Part shown: piece by piece, positions 11,423-23,406 of the stretch
Layout of the letters: each line of letters begins with the position of its first letter
Numbering within the stretch: the stretch's first letter is position 1
Assembly (NCBI GenBank): GCA_003254905.1
Contig: QANU01013586.1
Location: forward strand, 189,102-253,101
Source of the DNA: Nissolia schottii
Lineage: Eukaryota; Streptophyta; Magnoliopsida; Fabales; Fabaceae
DNA: 64,000 bases
Direction of reading: 5' to 3'
The notes under the pieces: model-generated
The model's input: the letters and a program-made list of their open reading frames with translations, nothing else
The model's database searches: none
Told to the model about the DNA's origin: nothing
Made by a program: the position numbers and the translations under genes

Positions 11423-12903
11423 ATTTAGCATAAATGAGAATTATTGTGATGAAATGTTACACTCACACATTGGAAGAGGAAGGGGGTGCGGAGAATAAGA
11501 AATTGACATTTACAATAATAATAGATTGATGTGATAAGAGTATATATTTGATATTAAACTTTATATATTATAATAGATTTATCCCTGGTCATATGATCAG
11601 CGGCACCATTAGGTGAATGTTTTTTTTATATATAAATGAATAAAACAGGCAAACTCATCATGGTTTATCAAGTTATCATGATGAGAGGATGGACGATCTA
11701 TTTAACTAAAATTTGAAGGCTGGTTACCTTTTTCCTGCCGTATTTAGGCCACTGTCAAAATTTCAAATTTCAATATTATGAAAGAAAAGCAAGAGCCAAG
11801 GGAGCAAAAAAATGAATTATTTTAATCAATGATGAAACATAATGTTTTTCTGAAGCTTTTTTGATTGCTTGAAGATTTGGAATTGCTGGATAGAATAAAT
11901 ATATGACAAAACTGAAGTAAAGGTTGGCTTTATTCATATAGATTATGCTAACAAGTATTAAAGAATTAATAATAGAAAGATTTAATGTTTTTAGTATATT
12001 CAATGGATTGAATTGTTAAAACTTGTCCGTTTTAAATGAGAACTTTCATCTTCGTAATTCTTAATTCTTACAAACTTTCTTGTTAGCGAAACCCTATTCA
12101 TTTATTTGGTCACGTGGCTTTGATATTAGTTACAGGCAAAAGGAAAGATGAGAATGTGGGACTTTTATTCTTTCTGTAACAAAAAGAATAAGAGAATCTT
12201 TCTGATTGCTGTTTTATTTTGAAACAGGGGAAAGAGATACTGCATAGAAGTATATAAGAGATTAAATACGTAGAGTAGGTTTTTTCTTTCTAGGAGACCA
12301 TGGAGAAAGATCACGACGATTGACAAATAGTAAACAATGAAGAGGTGTAGTTGGGCAACTACCTAGGGAAATCATGACAAAGATTAACAACCGAGAGATG
12401 CAGTGGGGGCAAGATCACATAATCCAGTTATAGTTTACATATATTTGTCCTACTTCAGTACTCTGTGCTGTATTATATTAAAGGAATTTGCAAATAAATA
12501 AATTGCATGAGGAATTAATAGTTGAATTGGGTGAAAGAGATTCTTGAGTCTACAAAGAGTTGGCCATGTGATAAAAGCAGCTTTCTCCAACTTGCAAAGT
12601 GACCACACTCATTTGGCTGTAATAATACGGTCTACTTTGTTATTATTTCCTTTACTCATTAATTCCCTACCTTTATTTATTTTTCGCATTCTTGTCTGTG
12701 TCCTAATACAAAAATAGGACTTCAATGTTGTGCCATGATAGCCCTTTTGATATCCTAATTCCAATGACAAAAAAGATCTTCAAAACCAAGTAATTTTGTC
12801 AAAGCACCGCTGGAGCTTTTAGTTGTAGTTGTTTGAAAAACAGAATTTATGTGCTCAACAATGCGTTTCATACACGACTTAATAGTTGTAGTTGTTTTGC
12901 GTT
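11423..12903. other. Intergenic upstream of LAX
   Basis: AT-rich DNA between the copia element and the LAX promoter. No coding family, tRNA or repeat pair was recognised. The last few hundred bases presumably carry the LAX promoter. Confidence 0.5.
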
Positions 12904-12917
12904 CTCTATATATATCA
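12904..12917 (+). promoter_or_regulatory. TATA box candidate for LAX
   Basis: CTATATATATCACC lies about 130 bases before the LAX start codon, a reasonable distance for a TATA box plus a short leader. No other TATA-like motif is nearer to the ATG. Confidence 0.45.
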
Positions 12918-13044
12918 CCAACCATTCCTAGGACTAATAGTCCCCAAACCCAGGTAGATAGTATACACAATAATACAGACTTGAGACATAGTAGTGACCA
13001 CTGAGAAGATAATTGCAAGTCATCCAGATATATAGAAGAGACTA

Positions 13045-13740
13045 ATGGAATCGGAGAAGGCGGTTGAAACCGTAATTGTTGGGAACTATGTGGAAATCAA
13101 TCCTGAAGGGAAGACTAAGGATATAAAATCCAGGTTACTAGGCTTCTTGTGGCATGGTGGTTCTGCTTATGATGCTTGGTTTAGCTGTGCTTCCAACCAG
13201 GTTGGTTTGTACCTTGTGCTCTCCAAATATAGTATCCGACTGTCATATACATGTTGATGATGCATCTACTTATGCGTAATGTATTTTGGATGATAATGTG
13301 GTGTGCAGGTGGCGCAGGTTCTGCTAACGTTGCCGTACTCATTTTCGCAGCTGGGAATGGTTTCGGGCACACTCTTTCAACTCTTGTACTGCTTGCTGGG
13401 TGGCTGGACCGCTTACCTCATTAGCGCACTCTACGTTGAGTACAGAACCAGAAAAGAGAGACAGAAAGTTAATTTCAGGAACCATGTCATCCAGGTCTAG
13501 TTCATTGCATTTTATTTCGTTAAAATTCAAGAAATTGTAAATGCTGCAACGCCAAATTGTTTTGAGTGCAGTGGTTTGAGATTCTTGATGGTCTACTCGG
13601 CAAGTATTGGAGAAACGTGGGTCTGGCCTTCAACTGCACATTTCTTTTGTTTGGATCTGTTATCCAACTCATAGCTTGTGCAAGGTGCATCCAAGAGGAG
13701 GCTCTGATTCTTGTTTAGTTCATTAAAAAATAAATTATTG

Positions 13741-13778
<38 letters not shown>

Positions 13779-15036
13779 CCCAACTAATTACTTCATTGGA
13801 GATTTTTAATGCAGCAACATATACTACATGAATGATAATCTGGACAAGAGGAGTTGGACTTACATATTTGGAGCTTGCTGTGCCACCACTGTCTTCATCC
13901 CTTCTTTCCACAACTACAGAATATGGTCCTTCCTCGGCCTCCTTATGACCACTTACACTGCTTGGTACCTCACCGCTGCCTCCCTCCTTCACGGCCAGGT
14001 ATTCACTATATATATATATATATGGATCATTATATTATATACAGCAATGCGATCTTAATTTCATTGTGATTAACGTGGTGCGCGCGTGTAGGTGGAAGGG
14101 GTTAAGCATTCAGGTCCAACCAAATTAGTACTATATTTTACAGGGGCAACAAACATTCTGTACACATTTGGGGGACATGCCGTTACCGTGTAAGGCAAAT
14201 TAAGAAATTAAGAAAGAAATAATTAATTAATTAATTGGAAGTGATACTAATTAATTAATTAGGTGCTGAAATATATAATAGTATATTATATATGGTACCG
14301 TACAGGGAGATAATGGACGCAATGTGGAAGCCTGAAAAGTTCAGGAGTATATACTTAGTGGCCACCTTGTATGTGCTGACATTGACGCTTCCATCGGCAG
14401 CTGCGGTGTACTGGGCATTTGGAGACTTGCTTCTTGATCACTCCAACGCTTTCTCTCTCCTCCCAAGGTCTCCCTTCCGTGACATGGCTGTCATTCTAAT
14501 GATCATCCACCAGGCACGCATGCATGCATCTACTTAATTACATTATTTTTGTACTTTTCACAATGCGTAACTCTCTCTCAATTTATAAATAAATAAATAA
14601 TAAATGAATGCAGTTTATGACATTTGGGTTTGCATGCACACCACTATACTTGGTGTGGGAGAAAGCAATAGGGATGCACGAATGCAGGAGCGTGTGCAAG
14701 CGTGGTATGGCCAGAGTCCCCGTGCTGGTCCCCATATGGTTCTTGGCTATACTCTTCCCCTTCTTCGGACCCATAAACTCCACCGTTGGATCCCTACTTG
14801 TCAGCTTCACTGTCTACATCATCCCCGCCCTCGCTCACATCTTCACCTTCATCTCCCCCGCTGCCCGCCAGGTGTGTACCTACACCATCAACCTATTTGT
14901 GGTGGTGTGGGTCCTAGTGGTGGGCTTTGGCTTCGGTGGGTGGGCCAGCATGCTCAACTTCATGCACCAGATTGACACATTCGGTTTCTTCACCAAGTGT
15001 TACCAGTGCCCCTCGCCTCCTCCTGCAGCTCACTGA
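13045..15036 (+). CDS. LAX: AUX1/LAX auxin influx carrier
   Basis: Plasma-membrane proton symporter of the AUX1/LAX family (amino acid/auxin permease fold) that imports indole-3-acetic acid. Seven exons: 13045-13200, 13309-13494, 13572-13684, 13815-13998, 14092-14189, 14306-14513, 14614-15036, summing to 1,368 nt and 455 residues. Hallmarks are WHGGSAYDAWFSCASNQ, the block VAQVLLTLPYSFSQLGM, the DNLDKRSWTYIFGACC region, FTGATNILYTFGGHAVTV, and the terminal WASM...DTFGFFTKCYQCP. Two oddities exist. Intron 6 begins with GC (CAG|GCACGC) and ends in AG, so it must be a GC-AG intron. Near residue 401 (base 14871) the sequence passes from SPAARQ straight to VCTYTIN, lacking about 15 residues (an NAVE-PP-GGW-type loop) that the family has between its last two membrane segments. 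Family lengths are about 465-490, so the protein is short by that amount. Function is therefore uncertain although all frames are open. Confidence 0.93.
13743..13777. repeat. (TA)n microsatellite in LAX intron 3
   Basis: About 17 TA units inside the intron between exons 3 and 4 of the LAX gene. A shorter TA run lies in intron 4 at about 14009-14024. Likely polymorphic. Confidence 0.9.
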
Positions 15037-17147
15037 ATTAGACTAGCACTCTTCCACTCCAAAGGCACGTCAGACTTCATTCATCCGTCACTCACTCAAC
15101 AATATATCATACAATCTTCTTCTATTTCATTATCTTAATTTGTCTCTTATACTCATGATTATGCTTGCTTGCTAGCTAGCCAGCTGATCAGGACTTGTGT
15201 GATTATTTCTAGCTAGCATTCTTGGAGGACCTCAACCAACCGATTGCATGCTGCGAGAGTTGTATTTGAACACCGTCTATATATAACGTTACTTTCACCT
15301 AAATACTATACAAATCCATCTTCCTACATATCTATTTCGATACTGATCCACTCTCAAATTAACATACAACGTTTATGCTTCATGAATTTGAAGACCTTTT
15401 CCCTTTTAATTAAACAAATATTCTTTATACTTATTTATTAAGTATCACTATGAAAATCATAATTTATAACACATGTATTGATAGATGTATATCATTATAG
15501 AGTCTTTCTAATTATATCCCATTCTAACGTCAAATGGGGACTGTTTTCTAATTAGTTACTATATACATATACATATATATGCCGCATGGAAAGAAAGGGA
15601 AAATGCAGAATTTTTGTCAGAACTCTTAGACTAATTATATAAAGCTTTGTAATCATTCATGTGCAAAACATTGTGTCACTATATATCATACATAAATAGA
15701 TACAAATAACACTTCTTATAAAACAAAGCACATTATTGTATAATATTTATCCTTTAAATGTGACCATGTCAAAAACCAAAACTTAAGTTGATGAGTCTCA
15801 CCCTTAGAAGTATCTACAAATCAACAAAGAGATTAGTCACTTGACTGTATTTAGTAAACACCCTAATCATGTATTAAAAAATACTTAAGCTAATAGGTAA
15901 AAAAATTAAATAGTTTAATTAATTTCTCGTGTTAGCGAATATAATCTTTATACTAAAACTAAATATTGAGATTCTTTGCATGTTCTATTTTTCTGATCAT
16001 ATTTCGGATGGCCCAACCCATATTGACGCCAATGAATTGTTTAAAATTTATATTTTTTTAAATAATTAATAACAAATTATAAAATTGTTTCCCTTAAATT
16101 AATATATTTTACCTAATATTATGCAAATTTTTGTATTAATATAATATTTTTTAAATATTTTTTACCTCTTAAATTTGATTTATTACTTCAAAAATTTTAA
16201 AACTTTTTATAGTCATAATGTCTAAAAGTTTATATATTATCTAAATATATTAAACTTGACAGACTTGATTTGACCTGACCAAGTTATTACTTAAATCATT
16301 ATTGGGTCAAAGAAATCAGATAAAATTTGAATTTTATTTAACTCGACCTAACTTAGCCCATGTGCATCATTACGCCATCCTTAATTTTCTATTTGGCCCA
16401 CCTACATGTTCCTTAATACTTACCGAGAATTGTTATGTATGCCGAAATAAATTTCACGAAAGTCGCATGGGTTTTTGACCGATTAAGAAGATGCGATATT
16501 AAAAATTAGAGAAAGAAAGCAACTAATGGGTGAAAATTATGGATAAGCCCACCAATCAGAGATCTTTGTAAGATGACACGAAAAATCTTCAGGTTAAAGC
16601 TCATTTCCCATACTTAATAGAATGGTGATGCAAGTGAGTGTTCATGTTTAGCTGCCCGATCACTCAATCGAGTTAAATGTAAAGGCTATGAGTTTTTAAA
16701 ATTAAATTGGCATTTGTTTAAAACGTTGAAAATCATGATTTAAAAGAGATAAAATGAGTTAAGAATGAATTTTACACACAATTATAATGTAACACCTTTA
16801 GTATTATTATTATTATTATTATTTTGGGTAACTCTATTTTTTTTATACATTTCCTTCCATCCTCTAAAATTTAATATAAGATATAGTGGATATGAAATGA
16901 CAAAAAAAAATTCTAAGTGAGTTTCGGGAATGAGAATACATAATTAGAGCGTCTTCACACAAAATGAACGGAAAAAGTGTGTGTTGAGCAACACAAAAAT
17001 AAAATTAGCCTAAACTAATTTCACAAGGGTGATGACCCAAGCATGGGTAAGTTATGTACACTTGCAAGATGGTGACAAAACACCAAAAAGAAAGAAAGAA
17101 AGAAAGAAAGCAAGCAAGCGTTGTGAAATACCTATATGTATGTTAGA
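15037..17147. other. Intergenic between LAX and ARO (tail to tail)
   Basis: The 3' regions of two convergent genes. It holds very AT-rich DNA, an ATT triplet run at about 16801-16823 and a GAAA tetranucleotide run at about 17089-17112. No gene or transposon end was recognised. Confidence 0.55.
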
Positions 17148-18983
17148 TCAGCGGAATCCTCCTCTAGTACCTCTTGATTGATAGAGCTCCAACCTGATCT
17201 TGGCTTCTGGCAACAATGCTTCAATGGAGGGTTCTTGGACGATATGTGCCTGCTTGGTGCACCAATCCAGTACTATGAGCACCTCTTCCTGAGCCAGGGT
17301 GTCGCTCTTGGGGACGTGCAGGGCTATGTAACACAGCAGAGTAACCGATGGAAGCTGCACCATCTGCTCCCCGAAGTAGACCAGCTGGACCAAGTGCTTG
17401 GCCCCACCCGCCTCTATGATGGCGTTGCAGTGATTCTCGTGCAGGAAGTTGTCCGTACAAGCGAACTTGTTGAGCGCAATGGCTGCCTCCATGGATACTT
17501 GTGCCTCTCTCTCGTCCAGCAGCTTCACCAGGGGACCAATGATTCTCGTTTCCGTTGCCCTGAATGTCCTCGCCAAGTTGCCGACAGCTCTGACGCAGGG
17601 TATGAGGAGGTCAGAGTCGCCTTTCTCGATGACCTTGATGAATTGTTCTACAACTGCCCTTGCGGCAGGGGAAGTAGGCTTGAAAGCAGAGCGTCTCAGC
17701 TCTGAGTGCTGCTCTGCCACCGCGGTGATTTCCATCAACGCCATGGCCGAGTAAGACTGCACGTCCTCGGGGCCCTTCTCCAGGAGGACGGCGAAGCAGA
17801 GGAGGGCTCTGGATTCGGTGATGTTCCGGCAGATGGTCACGTTCCCCCTTGAGAGCTGCCACAGCGCTCTGGCTGCCATAGCCTTCATCTGAGCCTTTGT
17901 AAACGGGTCCTCGAACTCCCTCCCCTTGATGCTCGCACCAGCAATTGGCACGTGCTGCTGCTGCTGCTGCTGCTGCTGCTTCTTGGCGGTGACCACGTGA
18001 TGCAACTGGTCCGTTGCTTGGTTCCCCATGGGGTGGGGGACTTGATCAGGGGTGTTGCTGGCCATCACAAGAGAGTGGATGTCCATCTTCTGCTTGTTGA
18101 CAATGGCGTACTTGCTGTGCTCCTGGATGGTCTCGAACGCCAGGTGGCTAACCAGCAGGCGTATGGCGTTGTTCTGGGCGAAATGATCCTGGCACTTTGG
18201 GTGATGCGCCGCCAGCTCCGAAATCGCCCACGCCACCACCGTCTGAACCTTCATGTGCCCCTCTTTCAGGATCTTCGCAAACACGGAGCAAACCCCCGCG
18301 TTAACGATCTGTTCCACGCTTTCCGGATCTTTCCCGAGTAACCCGATCGCCCTCGCTGCGTTCTCTTGGCCCTCCATCCGCCCTTCCTTCAACAGCTTCA
18401 GAAGCGGCGCCACTCCGCCCTCCTCTATGATCAGCTTCCCGTAACGGTCGTTGTCACGTGCCAGAGAAACCAAGGAAGCCGCAGCGTCCGATCGTTCCTC
18501 TACGGAACCGCCGGAGAGTAAGATGGCGACCTGCTCCCATATCAGGCAGAGGATGGGCTCGTTGGCGGCAATGGGGGGAAGGCCGAGGTACTCGTCGTCG
18601 CGCTCCTCGGCGGAGGCGGAGACGCGGAGGAGCCACTGGACGTCTCCGATGGAATTCTCGAGCTGCATGGAGGTCTTGCGGAAGGCGGTGGCAGGGATGA
18701 TGGTGAAGAGGCGCTTGATGGCGCTGTTGGCGCGGCACTTGATGACGAGGGCGAGGGCCTTGTCGAGGACCTGTTCGGTGTCGTCGATGATGCGCCTGGT
18801 GGGGCGCTCGTAGAGGTCGTTGCTGTTCCTGGCGGCTTGGCGGAGGAGGCCGGCGAGCTTCTCAGTCTTGGCCTTGAGCTCCAGGCACTCTTGCCTGAAA
18901 TTGGGGACTTCCTCCGCCATCTTGGATATCTGGTCCGCCATCTGTATCGGGCTCGCAAGGATCTCCTTGACGATGCTCGACAT
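17148..18983 (-). CDS. ARO: ARMADILLO REPEAT ONLY (ARO) protein
   Basis: Intronless gene for a 611-residue protein of the plant ARO family, which binds Rho-of-plants regulators and organises actin and vesicle traffic in tip-growing cells (family knowledge). The N-terminal helical region (about 1-150) contains the block LKAKTEKLAGLLRQAAR, then LYERPTRRIIDDTEQ and LENSIGDVQWLLRVSA. Armadillo repeats follow at about 150-300 (VEERSDAAASLVSLARDNDRY, LLKLLKEG, GQENAARAIGLLG) and again at about 380-590. They are separated by a low-complexity linker with eight glutamines. The C-terminal signature RTFRATETRIIGPLVKLLDERE is intact. Codon use is GC-rich compared with the surroundings, which produces long shadow frames on both strands. 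Family members run to about 615-665 residues, so this is full length with a short linker. The start is chosen as the first Met before the conserved IVKEILASPIQ. Confidence 0.95.
   Translation of the reverse strand: MSSIVKEILASPIQMADQISKMAEEVPNFRQECLELKAKTEKLAGLLRQAARNSNDLYERPTRRIIDDTEQVLDKALALVIKCRANSAIKRLFTIIPATAFRKTSMQLENSIGDVQWLLRVSASAEERDDEYLGLPPIAANEPILCLIWEQVAILLSGGSVEERSDAAASLVSLARDNDRYGKLIIEEGGVAPLLKLLKEGRMEGQENAARAIGLLGKDPESVEQIVNAGVCSVFAKILKEGHMKVQTVVAWAISELAAHHPKCQDHFAQNNAIRLLVSHLAFETIQEHSKYAIVNKQKMDIHSLVMASNTPDQVPHPMGNQATDQLHHVVTAKKQQQQQQQQHVPIAGASIKGREFEDPFTKAQMKAMAARALWQLSRGNVTICRNITESRALLCFAVLLEKGPEDVQSYSAMALMEITAVAEQHSELRRSAFKPTSPAARAVVEQFIKVIEKGDSDLLIPCVRAVGNLARTFRATETRIIGPLVKLLDEREAQVSMEAAIALNKFACTDNFLHENHCNAIIEAGGAKHLVQLVYFGEQMVQLPSVTLLCYIALHVPKSDTLAQEEVLIVLDWCTKQAHIVQEPSIEALLPEAKIRLELYQSRGTRGGFR
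17955..17978 (-). repeat. (CAG)8 tract in ARO coding sequence
   Basis: Eight CAG codons on the minus strand encode polyglutamine in the variable linker between the two armadillo blocks. A likely length polymorphism. Confidence 0.9.
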
Positions 18984-19284
18984 CCTTTCAGCTGCGGACC
19001 GATCTTATTCTGTTTCCTCTTTGGATTTAATTGATGCGCGCGCCCAGAGAAGAGAATCTCAACCTAATTGCCATCTTCCAATGCAAACTTGTGTAAGTGT
19101 CTCTGGATTTCTAATTTCATTCAAAGTTACGTATAATGGGGACTGGAGGAGAAGTGGCCATCAGGGGGGTGGTGGTGGTGGTGGGGATGGGGATGGTGCC
19201 CCCGGCGGTAAAGGGAAGGGAAATTATGTGATGGACCTACGTTTTTTTCTCCAAGTTTTGTGTGAAGTAGCGGAATAGGATGGG

Positions 19285-19294
19285 TTATATATAG
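19285..19294 (-). promoter_or_regulatory. TATA box candidate for ARO
   Basis: CTATATATAA on the minus strand, about 300 bases before the ARO ATG. This implies a leader of roughly 270 bases. Confidence 0.5.
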
Positions 19295-19299
19295 GAGTG

Positions 19300-20636
19300 G
19301 GTGGAATTGGTTGGTCTAAACTCAACGATTTGGCGTTTGTATTGCACTTTCTAGTTTCAGTCCTACTGCCTTCCCTACGCAAATGCCCTCATGTCTTGTT
19401 TCTTTTGTGGAGCCCGGGGGTCATCTTGGTGCCATGAAATAAGTAACAAGGGTGAGTAATGCTAGCTTATAGTACGTTACAGCTTCCATATTAAAATAAT
19501 TGAAATTAACTATTTACTACACTTTATAGAACTTCATTCTACGCTATCATTTATGCTTATTTATGCACTGGCAGTTTAGACTTAAGAATTTTAAAGGATT
19601 TTTTTTTATTATTATAATGATTGCTGGTTGCATTATGTATTAATGGTTGATGACTTTTGGCAAAAATCATTTACTGCACAAGATTAAAAAAAATAAAGGA
19701 CTAGCTTATTAATATATATATATATATATATATTTTTTTTTTTTGCATGAACTAAGTTATGAATTTGATTGTTATACACTGTCCACTTATGAATTGTCGC
19801 ATATTTTTAAAGATGATTAAATTTTACGTTTAACAACTTGTAATTAGAACATTATATAAACAATAAACAATCCATAACAATTAAATTTTTAAGAGTGTGC
19901 TTGGATTAGCTTAATAAAAAGTACAATTTTTTAGTTGAATTTTTTAAACAGAGCGTTTTCTTTTTTTAAAAAATTATTGTATATTTAGAAGATACTTTTG
20001 TTAAAAATCACTTTAATAAAAATTAGGTGACTTTTAAAATAAGTGAACCCTAAAGGTGCCAAAATGACGTGGTTTCCACTTTCCTCCTTCTTCCTGACCA
20101 AATTCAGCATTTAAAGATGGGACATGGGCCTGGGCCTAAATGCTACACACCATTCTCGAGTTGGCAATCCAGTTTAGCATAACATCAAGACCCAAAAAAA
20201 AGAAGAAAAAATAGTCTAGTGTGACATGATGACCAAAAAGAAAATAAGTGTGACATAATGATATCAAATTAATGACAACTTTTACTCTTCGATGAGTAAT
20301 TCTGAGAATTATCTTGGAATACAAAGAGATTGTTTTTGGTTATACCAATATCTTGTCATTTGCTTGCTCCGTCGGGTCGTTTTTATCTCATAGGATAGCA
20401 TATTCCATGGAATTCAACTTTCTGAGCAAGAACCAATAAACGAATGAAAGATTCAATTCATAACAAAGGGGTTGTGGAAGAAACCATGGATTATTTTGAG
20501 TGACATTAGAATTTACAACCAAATCTATTCACACGTTTACAACCCAACAAACAAACAAACAAAAAGAAGAAAATCTACAGATAATTAAAACACAACACCA
20601 ACCAAGGATGGAAACAGAGAGCAGAGGAATGATAGA
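19300..20636. other. Intergenic, no gene seen
   Basis: AT-rich DNA upstream of ARO and downstream of the PLC-like gene. It contains a (TA)n/T-run at about 19711-19744. No gene or element boundary was found. Confidence 0.5.
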
Positions 20637-20643
20637 ATTATGT

Positions 20644-21597
20644 CTAGGCTTTCCCTTCAACTCTTGCATGGGTGAGTCCAACGCATGCATCCACAAAGTC
20701 ATCGTCTATGAAATCCGTAGAGAAGACCTGCAGCTTGTCAGCGTAGCCCTTAGCGAAGCACTGAGCGATGAAGAGCCTCGCGTACCCATGAATGCGATTG
20801 GTGACGGGCTTCACGCACACAACCGGGTTATCCGCCACCGGCGTGACGGTGTTCTCCACCCTGTAGAAGTATCTCCTCGACGACACCGGGGGGTGCTCGC
20901 TCAGATGCTTCAAATTCCCATCGAACTTGGTGGACGGCAAATCCGTGTCGATCCAGTTGTCCTTCAGATACCCCGCACTCCACAGAGGACCCCCTGCTTT
21001 CGGCTGCCCCGATTTTCTCGGCTTCCAAACGCATATGATCCTCTTGGGCAACAACTCCGCGATGGTCTTACCGAAAACGTGATCGCCCTGGTGGATCAAG
21101 AACTCCCCCAGCTGCTCCTCCAGGTACTTGTCGAATTCGGGCGGGTCCTCGTGACCGAACTCAGTTCGAATCTCGAGGATTATGATCTCCGACTGGGTCT
21201 CCGATAGGAACTTCTTGACGTCTCTGACGACGACGTCGACGCTGTAAGTGACGAGGATGCCGTGGCAGACGCGGCGGTCCTCGTTCACCCGGATGTCGAG
21301 GACGCGCGTGCCCAGCACCAGCTGGCGGTAGATGGAGAGTGACTGGCACTGGGCGAAGGGGCGCGTGATGAGCGGGAAGCCAATCTTGTTGGTGGCGGAG
21401 TCGTGGGTGCCCGGCCACACAATCTGGTTGACGTGCACTTTCTCCGGGTTGAGGCCTGACATCCAGTTCTTCCTGTCATGGGGGCGGTAGTCAGAGCCAG
21501 GGTACTCTTCCCCGCTGCTTTTGAGATCTGACAGTGTTTTCTTCTCAGCGTGGATCGCCTTTCTTCGCTCGACCTGCTTCGACACCTGGGAGCCCAT
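20644..21597 (-). CDS. PI-PLC X domain-containing protein
   Basis: Intronless 317-residue member of the plant PLC-like phosphodiesterase family: a single X-type TIM barrel without the C2, EF-hand or Y domains of true phospholipase C. The X-domain core is present: GTHDS with the putative catalytic His65, LGTRVLDIRV, and CHGIL with His112. These match the two catalytic histidines of bacterial-type PI-PLC. The start at 21597 is preferred over a Met two codons upstream because it gives MGSQVSK, a good N-myristoylation signal (Gly2, Ser6). Membrane anchoring is thus likely (inference). The C-terminus ends in DACVGLTHARVEGKA. Substrate is not predictable from sequence; plant homologues are largely uncharacterised. 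No close TATA box was obvious upstream. Confidence 0.9.
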   Translation of the reverse strand: MGSQVSKQVERRKAIHAEKKTLSDLKSSGEEYPGSDYRPHDRKNWMSGLNPEKVHVNQIVWPGTHDSATNKIGFPLITRPFAQCQSLSIYRQLVLGTRVLDIRVNEDRRVCHGILVTYSVDVVVRDVKKFLSETQSEIIILEIRTEFGHEDPPEFDKYLEEQLGEFLIHQGDHVFGKTIAELLPKRIICVWKPRKSGQPKAGGPLWSAGYLKDNWIDTDLPSTKFDGNLKHLSEHPPVSSRRYFYRVENTVTPVADNPVVCVKPVTNRIHGYARLFIAQCFAKGYADKLQVFSTDFIDDDFVDACVGLTHARVEGKA

Positions 21598-21659
21598 CTT
21601 CACTTTTTCTCTTTGTTACGCGCTGGGTGGAAAGTCAGAGAATGTGCTTTCTTTTATTC

Positions 21660-23406
21660 TTAACCAATTGGTGGTTGGCCTGCTCAATTGGCTGGCTGAC
21701 AAATTTGATCAAATTATCAATATCTTTTGTTTTCCCTTTTTAAAATCATTTCCACGGAAGGATTTTGGTGTGGGGAACCTTCGCTCTCATTTTTGGTTGG
21801 GGAGTCACGATCCATGTGTATCTCTTTGGTTGATCCACTTGTGACTTGTGTGACTCTCCAAAGTTTTATGTCTTAATCTCTCTTTTGGTTTATTCATTTT
21901 CTTGGAGTTGTTAATTTAAATCTTTATAATGATAAATTTGTCGTTAAACGGATCACTCGCATAGATAAATCCGATGAACAAAAATCGTCAGAAATTATAG
22001 ATGGAGTTATTATAGACATGAAAAGTCATAATCAACATATATGGCCAAAACTCAGCCATTACTTGTTCTCCTACTCAGCAACATTTGTCTGTGACTATTG
22101 AGAAGATATTAATTAAGAAACAATTAAATGAGACCACATATCAATTACACACGTGGCTTGTATAGAGAATATTTTCTTTGATGGAATATAGAGAAATATC
22201 TCATAAACTCTAGATTTGCTGGTAAACTAGAACCTCCAACTTGAGACCAGAATCATAGCTCATCTTGTTTGAACCTTTGATTTCGGGGTGCTAACTGCTA
22301 ATGAGTGTGTGATCTATGTCTCACTTAATTTATTGTCTTTACACCTTTTGGCTCAGTTCCAATTTTGTTCTTGCTGTTGACCTCTAAGCACCACTTGGAT
22401 CAATTTGTCAGTTTATAACAAGAAAATACAAGAATTTTACCAAATATTGCACAAGAAATTATATCACGTGATAGGTCATGGCCATGGTTGATATGCAATG
22501 AGGCATTCGATTCAGGCTGTTAAGGTTATTAGGATTTTGTAATTCAGTCATTTTACATCTTAACTATATCATATCATGGAAAATAATTTAATTATAGCAA
22601 AGTTTCTGACTCTAATTTTCCATTTTAGTTTGTTGCTCAAGTCAGCTTACAAGCTGGATTTCATAAGTGTACTTAACTGCGTTGGCAAGAAAACAAAGAA
22701 AAGTTTATAGTTAACCTTAGTAAAATAAACATATTGGCGCTCACTTCAATTCTGTGATGGACATTACTGGTCATCGAAATGTTGTTGCATCAAGATCAAT
22801 GTGAAAGTTTTGCATTTCAGTGAAGTTCCCATTGTTCCTAGGAATGTTCTGCATCAATATTGTTCCCATTGCCCACTTCGCCGTTGATGATAATTACTCT
22901 CTTGCCCCCAATGAAGTTCCCATTGTTCCTAGGAATCAGTCCCAAAGAATACAATACCCATAAATTTTAGTTTTGGGTATTCATAAAAACTTGTTTGTTT
23001 TATAACTAAAATTTATGAAAATATATTTTTAGATTCCCATAATTAAATTATAAAGTTTGGTTGATAATACACATACACATACATAGCTAGAAATATGTTT
23101 GATAATTTCCCAAAAAATTATTGTTTTTATTTTAACCCTCAAAATTACACTTCTAAAAATGAAAAAAAACAATGAAATGTAAACAATTATAAATTTACAA
23201 ATATTTTTTTTCAACTTGGACCAAACAAAAAAAATCTATCAATTAATTTTTAAAATGTTGTTCAACAAATCTAAATCTACTAATTAAATAAAGTAACAAA
23301 AGTAAATAGGGAGGGAAGCAAAATAAAATGGAAGGATAATTTGATATTTTTGCACCATAATTTCATTCTCATGATATGAGAATAAAATATTTTCAACCTT
23401 GAGGTC
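21660..23406. other. Intergenic upstream of PLC-like gene
   Basis: No gene recognised. It contains an exact 25-base direct repeat (22821-22845 and 22912-22936, TGAAGTTCCCATTG...GGAAT) separated by about 66 bases. The rest is AT-rich. Confidence 0.5.

Noticed and set aside
17178-18958. Several long frames opposite or overlapping ARO
   Set aside because: Shadow frames caused by the GC-rich ARO codon use; none resembles a family.
20828-21479. Alternative frames in the PLC-like gene
   Set aside because: Shadows of the conserved X-domain frame.
21598-21603. Met two codons upstream as PLC-like start
   Set aside because: The second Met gives a myristoylation motif (MGSQVSK), so the later start is preferred; the earlier one remains possible.
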